Source of the DNA: Patiria miniata
Taxonomy: Eukaryota > Echinodermata > Asteroidea > Valvatida > Asterinidae
Length of the DNA: 64,000 nt
NCBI RefSeq assembly: GCF_015706575.1
Contig: NW_024037076.1
Location: 1,674,001-1,738,000, forward strand
Direction of reading: 5' to 3'
Shown here: piece after piece, positions 48,901 through 57,051 of the stretch
Layout of the letters: every line of letters starts with the position of its first letter
Position numbering within the stretch: position 1 is the stretch's first letter
Notes under the pieces: model-generated
The model's input: the letters and a program-made list of their open reading frames with translations, nothing else
Told to the model about the DNA's origin: nothing
The model's database searches: none
Position numbers and translations under genes: made by a program

Positions 48901-51780
48901 TGACTAGTCAAATTCCATCAACAGACAAAAGTAGGTGACTGGTAGGCACAGCTGGCGTATCAGTCTCCTACAGTCAAAGCATACTGGTATCAGGTTTCAT
49001 AACAATCACAATCTGTCAATCCTGCTTTATTTTTTGGCTCCTGGACTGGCCTTGTTGAAATTGTCAGGCAGAGAGGGAGGGTTTTAATAACTGCTGTTAT
49101 TGGTCAAAACAAATATTATGACAACTTTATTTTCCAAGCAGTTTTTTTGTGGCTATTTCACTCGCTGTTCCTTCAAGTTTCTTGTAATTTCTTTTTCGTT
49201 ACAGTCTTGGCAACGATGTTCAGATCTCCTGCTTTTCCTTCGAGCCGTTCGGCAAAGACTTTTGTAAAAGTCAAAAGCTGAGCCCTGATGCATTCATTCA
49301 ACTCTCCATCCAGCTGGCGTTTTTCAAGTAAGTTCAGATTTTGCAGAAAATTACTGCTCAGTAATAAAAAATATTTTACCACCAGACCACAGAGCTTGCC
49401 CGGGTCAATTGGCCAATTTAAACTCAGTACAACAGAGGTTACGGCATTTATGATGATGTCTTCCTCATTTTTTAAACCAGTTTTTCTAGTCTTGGCATTT
49501 TTGGCTTAATATTCTTCGTTGCAGACTCTACGGTCACTCCACAGCAACCTATGAAAGTGCTTCATTAAGGAAATTCCAGTTTGGTCGCACCGACACGATC
49601 AGATCTGCCACCGTCGATTCCGATATCTTTGTCCGAGCCATGTGCGAGAGCACGAAAAAGGTATCAAGCAGTGTTTATTTCACTCTGTCGCCCTCACAAG
49701 TACATCACAAGTATGTTCGCTAGGAAATCACAACTAAATTCACAAGTCGGTTTAAAAATAATGGGGAATGAACAGAAACATTACAAGGAAAGATTGGTAA
49801 CATTTGTAGGATTCATCAGTATTTTTTTAAAGAAAAGTAACAAATAAAACTGATTGCACATGTGTCCTCATTTCAAATGTGTAAAGGGCGGTTCATGTAC
49901 TTCACACGAATGCAAACACCATGCAAATTTGATGTCACGAAAAATTTGCCAGAGTTGAAATGTGTTCAACTTTTGCGAATTTGCAGCGCGTGAAACTTGG
50001 TGCGACATCAAAAAGTCGCGTTCGCTTTCGCCCTGAGTACGAACTGGCCTTAAGGCTGGATAAGTATTTTGTAAATGTATTTGGTTTTTGGTTTTTGGTA
50101 GCAGTACAGATTTTTCTTGCAGAAATTTTGAGATTTTTAGGGTATGATTATATTCTAATAAAGTATTTATATTTGTATTTGAATTCCTTTCAGCCGAGTG
50201 AAAAAGCACACCTTTTGAGGAAGGCCATACTAGCCCACAGGGAATACACAAATGCGGTAAGGAGTTGTCAGCTTTGGTGCCCCGAATTCGAGTTGAATTT
50301 GAACCTAAATTCACGTACAGAGAAATGGGAGAAAAACATAAGGGGTTTAAAATTCATAAAGTGCAAACATGAGAAGAAGAAAAACTAAGAATATGCCGAA
50401 AAGAAGAAAAACTAAAAATATACCGAAACTAACCTTTAACAGAGTCATGTGACTTTGGGAGAGAATTGAGCAGGGCAAGGGAAACAAGTGAGTTACATAA
50501 TCTAGTCTCAATAACAAAAGTCTTTACAAAAAATAACAAAAATTCAAAACACTAAATAGACTTATATTAAATTCAAAGATAAACTGAGTAAGTCTTATGA
50601 TGCGGGAGTGTGTTCTAGTGCATAGGGTTTGTGACTCACAGTTAGAAGGCAGGGGTTCGAATCCAGCTGCTGGCCATGTGTTGTGTCCTTGGGCAAGCCA
50701 CTTCGTCCACACTTGCCTCTCTCCACCCAGGAATATAAATGGGTACCGGCATTAGCTGGGGAGCAGCCTGTGATGGACTGGCGTCCCATCCAGGGGGAAT
50801 AGAAATATTCTCAGTCATTTCATGCCATGGAAACCAGAGATAAATGCTGACATGATGTACCATATTTGCTCCGGACAGGCTTTACTTCTTTACTGTATTG
50901 TTACGTCTTGTCATTTTCAGGCAATTAATGGCGATGCCATCGACAGACATCTGTTTGGCCTGAAGCTGATTGCCATCGAGCAAGGCAAGAACGTACCAGA
51001 GATATTCATGGATACGTCCTACACGGCGGCTATGCATTTCCGCCTCTCTACAAGCCAGGTAAAGAAAGAACGGAAACGGTGCAAAAGTGCAAAAGTCCTT
51101 GTGATTAAGTCAGGTAGTCTCTGCTCAAATTGCGCCATAGCTTCGCCTCTTGGACAAACATCAGCCCAAGCCAAGACAGCCTTTTCAAAAAGCTGTAGCT
51201 GTAAGGACTGGCATTCTGTCTATCCTAACCCTAACCTGCCAGACGCAACACAGTGCACTTTGATGCATTCAGCTACCAACACCAGTGCAAAAACGGCCAG
51301 TTCTGAAATATTGAGAGCTAGTCCCATTGAAGAATGCCACAGTTGTATCCTGCTGCATTCGGTGACCACGGACTCTGAGGCAGGTAGGCCTCGAGACTTT
51401 TGGCCTGATGGATCTTGCTACACTGGGCAGGCTTGTCATTCAGACAAGTGTTGCATGTTGCTGCGTTTGGCAGGGTTTCTAGCCAAAATACCCTGTAGGG
51501 TTAGGGATAAAAAGCAATAAAGTCACTTAAGAACACCACTATTTTGTTTAATTTTTGTTCAGGTACCAGCAAAGCATGACCTGACTATGATCTTCGGTCC
51601 TGTCGTCCCAAACGGTTACGGCGTCTGCTATAACCCCAAGACGACCACATCAACTTTGGCGTGACCGCTTTCAACACCGTCCCTGAAACCGACTCGGAGA
51701 AGTTTTCCCAGAAACTGGCTGAGAGTCTACTAGATATGCAACGTGTCTTGAACAAGGTGCCACCACATGCTAAGCTTTGA
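39933..51780 (+). CDS. CRAT: Carnitine O-acetyltransferase, copy 1 (frame broken in last exon)
   Basis: CRAT transfers acetyl groups between CoA and carnitine. Exons: 39933-40145, 41316-41402, 41704-41876, 44466-44634, 44808-44979, 45724-45917, 47368-47468, 48093-48218, 49205-49327, 49525-49660, 50194-50256, 50921-51058 and 51563-51780, all with matching phase. Family landmarks are LSRLPVPPLQQTLYKYL, WLSEWWLHKAYLEFRSPVVL, YMGGQPLCM, HKILSSCRVPG, ILTSEHRNTWG, YEHCTAEGPPI with the catalytic His near 351, ATYESASLRKFQFGRTDTIR, and FMDTSYTAAMHFRLSTSQVP. In the last exon one base is missing near 51,640 after GYGVCYNPK, so the frame stops at 51,664 (598 aa). In the other frame the family sequence continues (HINFGVTAFNTVPE) to TGA at 51,778, ending AKL, a peroxisomal signal also at the end of human CRAT (about 637 aa in all). 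Intron 1 starts with GC. Confidence 0.93.
40613..40690 (+). repeat. Short minisatellite (gacttgtgatg unit)
   Basis: About five units of gacttgtgatg with variants lie in CRAT copy 1 intron 1. The core is shared with the arrays at 11, 21.6 and 31.3 kb. Confidence 0.85.
42074..42478 (+). mobile_element. TTAA-flanked element, family 1, CRAT copy 1 intron 3
   Basis: TTAA at 42,070-42,073 and 42,479-42,482 flank tcctaacttgcccaaatc...gggagttaggg. The equivalent copy in CRAT copy 2 is 60,189-60,575, so this insertion is older than the duplication. Confidence 0.8.
44180..44396 (+). mobile_element. tRNA-like SINE unit with 5' body
   Basis: Bases 44,323-44,396 fold as a tRNA-like head: ggatagctcagttggtagagc (A box), an anticodon arm ctgga/tccgg, and the B box ggttcaaaacc. 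The 143 bp before it (ccaggtttgcagcattgcta ... tgatccctggctacatgg ... cttctgac) is shared by the copies at 61,265-61,471 and, inverted, 58,766-59,370. This is not a functional tRNA gene: the acceptor stem mispairs. Confidence 0.65.
46740..47345 (-). mobile_element. Repeat, inverted copy of 34,036-34,620
   Basis: It starts with a strong hairpin (acactctgtttaagacc ... ggtcttaaacagagtgtt, about 46,754-46,833) and ends with ggtcttaaacggatgataaa-type words shared with the PTPA-intron copy. It sits in CRAT intron 6, directly upstream of the catalytic-His exon. Confidence 0.7.
47538..47640 (+). repeat. Minisatellite, 11-bp unit (tcctcacaagt)
   Basis: About nine units lie in CRAT copy 1 intron 7, right after the catalytic exon. 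Confidence 0.85.
47787..48068 (+). mobile_element. TTAA-flanked element, family 3
   Basis: TTAA precedes cccttccctccaagg and follows ctggtagggttagtg. Internal words (caacaccagt-like and cagcaaggtcccacagac) are shared in part with 19,000-19,560 and 51,226-51,510. It lies just before CRAT exon 8. Confidence 0.5.
50606..50885 (+). mobile_element. tRNA-Met-like SINE, CRAT copy 1 intron 11
   Basis: Head (tttgtgactcacagttagaagg, then the B box gggttcgaatcc), the core ccttgggcaagccacttcg and ctctccacccaggaatataaatgg, and tail gatggactggcgtcccatcc match the complete element at 57,631-57,913. It lies close upstream of exon 12. Confidence 0.8.
51226..51510 (+). mobile_element. Element with ccctaac/gttaggg ends, family 3
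   Basis: It starts cctaaccctaacctgccag and ends ccctgtagggttaggg. Its interior resembles 19,000-19,560 (gcagggtttctacc, caacaccagt, cacagtg). It lies in the last CRAT intron. Confidence 0.5.
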
Positions 51781-54365
51781 AACAAAAAGACATTTGTGTT
51801 TTCCCTTCGTCAGCTAATTTCCTTGTTTTTGAAATTCTCATATGCACCATTCAAAAAAAAATGAAAGAGGCATTTGTTATTGCTTTATTTTAATGTATGT
51901 ATTTTGTAATTCTGTGAAATGTGAATTTTTTTCCAACAACTCTTTGTAAATTATGTAAAAATGAGGTAAATTTGTAAAATCAAATAACCAATGTAAAGCA
52001 TATATCTTCTTTTGGTTTTTTTTTTTAACTTGGGGGGGGGGGGGAGAGGGGTCCAGATAATGAATTGAAAGTCACACATTTTTAGTTTTCGATTAAATTA
52101 TGTATGAAAAAAGGAAGTTACTTAATGAGTAAGAGTCCTAGCTGATTTATCCTGTAGAGAATGGGCCACTTTCTTAATTGGGATATATTCTTAATTGGGA
52201 CTACTAAAAACCTATAATTGTTTCAAAGTTTGACAAACATTGCATTTCCAATATAGCTGACTAGTCTGAAATAATTGATTTTACGAGATTTTATTTGAAA
52301 GTCTGTACTGGTATTTCTAGTGGTAGATATAGGTTGCATCTGTAGCATTGTGATCAAAATAGGGCCTGCATGTTGGCTTGTTTGGTATTACCATGGGCGT
52401 TGCGGGGGGGGGGGGGGGTGGGGGGCGGCAAGGGGGATGCTTGTCTCCCGCCCACCCTCGAAAAAATGATAAATTGAGAATATGCTTGCAGAAGTACAAG
52501 GATTTTGGGGGAAATATTTGCTTCCCCCCAGGACAAATCCTGGCGATGCCCATGGGTATTCCGCAACAGTCACACAACAGAAATCAATGTTTAAATCAAA
52601 TAATACATGTATGTTCAAAGCCACTGAGAAAAGCTATTAAGCCCCGCCTATTGACTCATTGACCAATCACAGCCATGATTGATGTCCGATATGTGTGGGA
52701 TATTTGGCCCTGGCCGGCATTTGACAGCAGATAGCTTGAGGTGCACGTGATGTTACCCCCACGTGTGCAGTGGGTTTGGCTTAATGGATCGGTGTCTTAA
52801 AGAGGTTGTGGAATGCTCGAAGACATTTCCGTCATATTTTGGGTATATGTAGCCTAAGGTGTGATGAAATAAAAACGACTATTGTTTCTGTCATGAAATG
52901 AGTACAAAGGTTACTTTTGAGAGCTATTTTTCAGGTCCTGTTTCGACCCAAACGTGCAATTTGTGTAAAAGTCGTCGTTGCGGGCAGCAAACAAAACACA
53001 GTAAATCATGACGTAATAAACAGGACTCGTTTATGCTACTCTGCATCGGGAGTCCTGTTTATTACGTCACTGTGTATTACTGTGTTTTGTTTGCTGCCCG
53101 CAAAGACGACTTTTACACAAATTGCACGTTCGGGTCGAAACAGGCATGACAGGACTTGAAAAACAGCTCTCAAAAGTACCTTTTGTACTCATTTTATGAC
53201 AGAAACAATAGTCGTTTTTATTTCATCACATATACCCGAAAAATGACGGAAATGTCTTCGAGCATTCCGCAACCTCTTTAACTTTAACCAGTCACAGTGG
53301 TGAACAGCAATGGATTAAGTCAGTGTTCCACATTTACCATAAATATTTTGTTGGTATGCATTTTAATAAATAGTCCATCCTAAGTTAAGCTTTTGTCACA
53401 AGTCTGTCATTTACAAATGTGTTGAAAGCAAAGGCAAATACTCATCCCCCCCCCCCAGATTGGGAAGGGAGGGGCAATTGTCTCAACTGACGACATTTTG
53501 GGGCCTTTTAATAGCAACAGCAACACTGTATCCCATATCGGCTTTAAAAAATATATCATTGATGCCGGAGAAAAAAACAGGATGAACGTTGCTTTTTCAG
53601 AATTTTTTTTTTTTATGGCCATGGACCCATTTCCTGATTCACCGTGACCCATTTCTGAACATGTAAGAAGGGTTTTTTAAAGGCTTCGGACGCCCCCCCC
53701 CCCCCCCCCCCCCCCGTTTTAATTTGTCACTTTCTCATTAACATGGCAAACAAAGAGCAAAGTTCTCACAAGAGTTGAAAGCGGGGTGACCGTAAGGTCA
53801 TGACTAAAATCTGCTCAATGCACTTCCAAAATCTGTCGGATTTATCAAAAATCTGCCAAATTCCCCAGAATTACTTGAAATACATAAAGTCTAACAGTAA
53901 CACCTTATATCACATGCAGATGTTGTAAAATTGCCTTAATTAATGTTCAAATTATATTATTTATAAACAATCTATAACCACATACATGACATAAACGTAA
54001 TGTGGAAATTGCGTAAATTTCAGGCAAAACACAGTTGCGTCACGACGAAATCCGGTTCCCAACAAGCCTCAGCACCTACACCAGGCAACCTGTCCTATTT
54101 TGCAAGGCCCCTTGGCAAGGGTTTGTTTAAAAAGATTGAAGTTTTTGTAAAAAAATGTACCATTTTTTTCAAATTACCATTTTTGCAGAATTGTGCCAGA
54201 AATCTGCCAAAAAAACCCCATTCTGTCAAGTTAGCCGAAAATCGGCTAAAACGGTCACTGTGGTTGAAAGTGCGAACTTGAAACTAAAAAGTTAACAAAG
54301 GACTTGGCCAAGTTAAACAAAATTACCTTGCCACGTGTATTGAATCATACTGACCAATCATAAGA
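51781..54365. other. Spacer between the CRAT copies
   Basis: This is the 3' flank of CRAT copy 1. No gene is recognised. It holds poly-G/C tracts (about 52,030-52,041, 52,405-52,420, 53,449-53,458 and a 23-C run at 53,693-53,715) and the hairpin element at 52,801-53,277. Confidence 0.6.
52801..53277. mobile_element. TTAA-flanked hairpin element, about 485 bp with TTAA
   Basis: TTAA at 52,797-52,800 and 53,278-53,281 flank two arms of about 225 bp, starting agaggttgtggaatgctcga and its near-complement. The centre is about 20 bp near 53,033. The arms differ only by scattered substitutions and small indels, so the element is fairly young. It has no coding capacity. Confidence 0.85.
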
Positions 54366-54594
54366 CAATTTAATCGCACGCTTATCAGTAGGCACGTTAA
54401 CTTTTAGCAGGTAAAACCTTCAGAAAAAGAGGTAATTGGCCCGGAAAATTCGACCCACTGGCCCTGCTACAAAATTTGACCTCTTAATTTAATTGCGCCC
54501 TCAAGAGTCTCATAAAGAAAACTTCAAAAAGAAAACTTCAAACTAAAGGGCGACTAAAACAAGTCTACTCAAGAATATGACCTTTCACCTTTAA

Positions 54595-55535
54595 CCATGC
54601 ATATGCCATGCGCTCGACCACCCTACGCGGATACGGAGTGGGAGTCCCCTTGAATATGCTTGAGAACGAAGCAACACAAAAGGAATGGGAGTTGCTGAAA
54701 ATTGTTCAAGTCCAAACCTTTGGTCCAAACCATGGAGGACCTTCCTCCATGTCCAAACCAACCACCCTGTTGGCGGCTACGCGGTCACGAAGTGGGAGTG
54801 CAATGGAGCATGACGCATAGTCATGATAGTACAGTACTATTATGTTGTAGCGCTGAGAATGTTGATCAATAGCAGGGTGCACGCCTGTAAATAGGCCAAA
54901 AATCTGTCCGCCGAGCTCATGAATAAAAGTTATACCTCAAAATATTCTATATTAGAGAGTTCTGAGAACCATGGAATTGGGGAATTGAAGACATGTGGCA
55001 CTGAACCTCTGGCCTGGACTTGGAGTTTCCAATTCTGAGCATTTTGGATGCAATCTGGCCCGAAAGTGGCGCTATTTAGCCATGTTGTGGAGGGATTCTT
55101 TTTCAAAATGGCTACTTTTCCAGTTTGGGAAACATCATTCGTTTTAGGGGTGTTCTTATTTGGGTGAGAATATCTCAAAAAGTCAATGGTCAACCCACCC
55201 AAAATTGAAAAGAAAATGAAAGATGACATGTTGATCATCATTTTTCTGTGCAGCTTGAATACCTGTGAGAGTTCTGAGTATTTTTTAATGAATTTTGAAG
55301 TATGGACATTTAGCACTAGTGTCTATGGGAATTTATTTGCAGGCGCGCACCCATCATGTTTATTGAGGTCAACCAACCAGGATTCTGCCATGGTATGCCA
55401 TGGCACATGGCTAGTGGGTAGTTCCACAGCTGCTGCTTTTGTGCAGTCCCGCTACCACACAAAGGCTGTGCAGTCATGCGGGCCACTTGCTCTATGTGTG
55501 GAGGAATGTCCCCATTATAACCCGTACTTTAGGGG
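54595..55535. mobile_element. 941-bp TTAA insertion specific to copy 2
   Basis: TTAA at 54,591-54,594 and 55,536-55,539 flank an insert that begins ccatgcatatgcc and ends gtacttaggggtype (gtactttagggg). Copy 1 has a single TTAA at 39,080-39,083 with the same flanks (ttcacct before, taattt/ggcatagatc after), an exact empty site. The ends and target fit a piggyBac-like non-autonomous element. I do not recognise a transposase in its short frames. Confidence 0.8.
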
Positions 55536-55554
55536 TTAATAATTGGCATAGATC

Positions 55555-55637
55555 TAGCCCCACTAGTGTGGCCGTCGGTATGCTGCGCTGAACCTTAGGT
55601 TCAGCGCAGCATACCGACGGCCACACTAGTGGGGCTA
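55555..55637. mobile_element. 83-bp perfect hairpin element with 9-bp target duplication
   Basis: Two perfect 40-bp arms (start tagccccactagtgtggccg) are separated by tta. The 9-bp duplication gcatagatc lies at 55,546-55,554 and 55,638-55,646. Copy 1 has one gcatagatc at about 39,090, the empty site. The sequence is unrelated to the 92-bp hairpin, but the TAG...CTA ends and duplication size are the same. Confidence 0.88.
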
Positions 55638-55970
55638 GCATAGATCTATCTGCAGTGCAATTAATCGGCCCTCCTTATCACAAACATTAAAACTTATAAA
55701 AGCAAACATTTTGCCCTTTTTAAACCTCATCAGGCTGTAAAAAGAGCGGCAATGCTGTCTAGTGTAGCTAGGCATTTTGTAAGTGAGGTTTATTTATGTC
55801 AATTGTTCTCCTCTTTTGTTTCATGACAAATGTTTTTGTGGCTGCATTGTTCATGTTGTTGATTGATTGTTTTGAGTTTTGACAAACATTCCTCCATGGT
55901 TGAACATGTTGAAATGTGCAGTGTACCCTAGAGTACCCTACTACGTTTTGTCATGTTTGTACTTTTTGTG

Positions 55971-56530
55971 TAGCTGGAGTTACCCAGCCCGGAGTTTTAT
56001 CATTGGGTTGTCATTTAGGGCTGGAGCTAGTTTTTCACGTAACCGAGCAGCCTAGGCAGGTCCCAAAAGAAATTGCTGTTTCATGCACTAATATGAGGAT
56101 TACCACTCGCATCACAGCTGCGGTACTGGAACCGCAACCGATAGTGCATGAAACAGTCTTCCGCGTGACGTCATGCGCCAACAGCCAGCGCAGCCGGCAA
56201 AAACGACTAGTTGACAGCCTGGTAACCGACCGCCATTCATTGTACACAATTTTGTGTGTGCACAAACCAATTGCGGTCCTGGCCATGCCTGCAAGGTTGT
56301 CAGGTTAGCGGTTATTCCTCCTTTTTTCACTGCAATTGTAGGCTGAATCTTCATCGTGGATCGTTTTTTTACTTCAAGGACCTGTGTAATGGTTATTCCA
56401 GGCAAGTTTGGGGTGAGTTGCAGTTGCAATTTTTTTGGGACCTGCCTAGGCTGCTCGGTTACGTGAAAAACTAGCTCCAGCCCTAAATGACAACCCAATG
56501 ATAAAACTCAGGGCTGGGTAACTCCAGCTA
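55971..56530. mobile_element. 92-bp hairpin element split by a nested element
   Basis: The outer arms match 38,634-38,725. The 9-bp duplication ctttttgtg is at 55,962-55,970 and 56,531-56,539. Total length 560 minus the nested 466 bp and one TA equals 92, exactly the intact size. Copy 1 shows the empty site near 39,420. Confidence 0.88.
56018..56483. mobile_element. 466-bp nested element with TA duplication
   Basis: The ends gggctggagctagtttttca and its complement extend through cgtaaccgagcagcctaggc and further. It sits at the centre TA of the host hairpin, with TA at 56,016-56,017 and 56,484-56,485. An inner pair tgtttcatgcacta/tagtgcatgaaaca adds a third symmetrical level. A TA target and long inverted ends suggest a Tc1/mariner-type non-autonomous element. 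Confidence 0.8.
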
Positions 56531-56612
56531 CTTTTTGTGTGTGTGTTTGGTTGGCAATTGGGCTAAGACTAAATAAATGCGGGTATGCATCGTATTTTCG
56601 GAGAGATCCATC

Positions 56613-56925
56613 TGGGCCACCGACTCAGACCTCCTGCACAAAGTCTATGGGCCATGGCAGAAAAGTTACTTATAGGCCTAGTAGTAGGCCCTATTTAAAA
56701 GAATTTTTGCACTCCTTATGTAGTGTTTAGGAAAAAATTCCATCGTGGGCCACCACTCATATTCCATAGCCCTAATATGACCTGAAAAGTACCAAAAGTT
56801 GTAAATCTGATGAAGAAACACCGTTTAAGGAGTGCAAAAATTCTTTGATAATACTTTCAAATGTTCTGTCATGGCCCATAGACTTTGTGCGGGAGCTCTG
56901 AGTGGTGGCCCAGTATGGAATTTTT
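56613..56925. mobile_element. Inverted-repeat element upstream of CRAT copy 2
   Basis: This is the counterpart of 39,540-39,825, with the same ends (ctgggccaccgactcagacc and gagtggtggcccag). Confidence 0.75.
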
Positions 56926-57051
56926 TCCCTTTTGGACCCCACAGATAGTTCTAGCTTTGAAGTTTCAGATTTTTTTCATTCCAATCTGCAAGAGCAAGAG
57001 GCTTCCAATTTTATAACTATGCTGAAAAGTTGACTTTTATTTTGTGCACAG

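Larger units (their letters stand above)
38848..51780 (+). repeat. Tandem duplication unit, copy 1 (CRAT)
   Basis: Homology with copy 2 starts at about 38,848 (tttaatcgcatgcttatcag) and 54,366, which sets the period near 15.5 kb. It continues through the upstream region and all exons and introns up to the window end in copy 2. Offsets vary (17,119 at exon 1, 18,130 at exon 6) because of copy-specific insertions. Confidence 0.85.

Noticed and set aside
50822..51520. A single 232-codon plus-strand gene
   Set aside because: Only the part at 50,921-51,058 is CRAT exon 12; the rest reads through a SINE tail upstream and a donor and mobile element downstream.
54608..55316. Transposase in the copy 2-specific TTAA insert
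   Set aside because: The short frames show no recognisable transposase motif and the insert is only 941 bp, so it is called non-autonomous.
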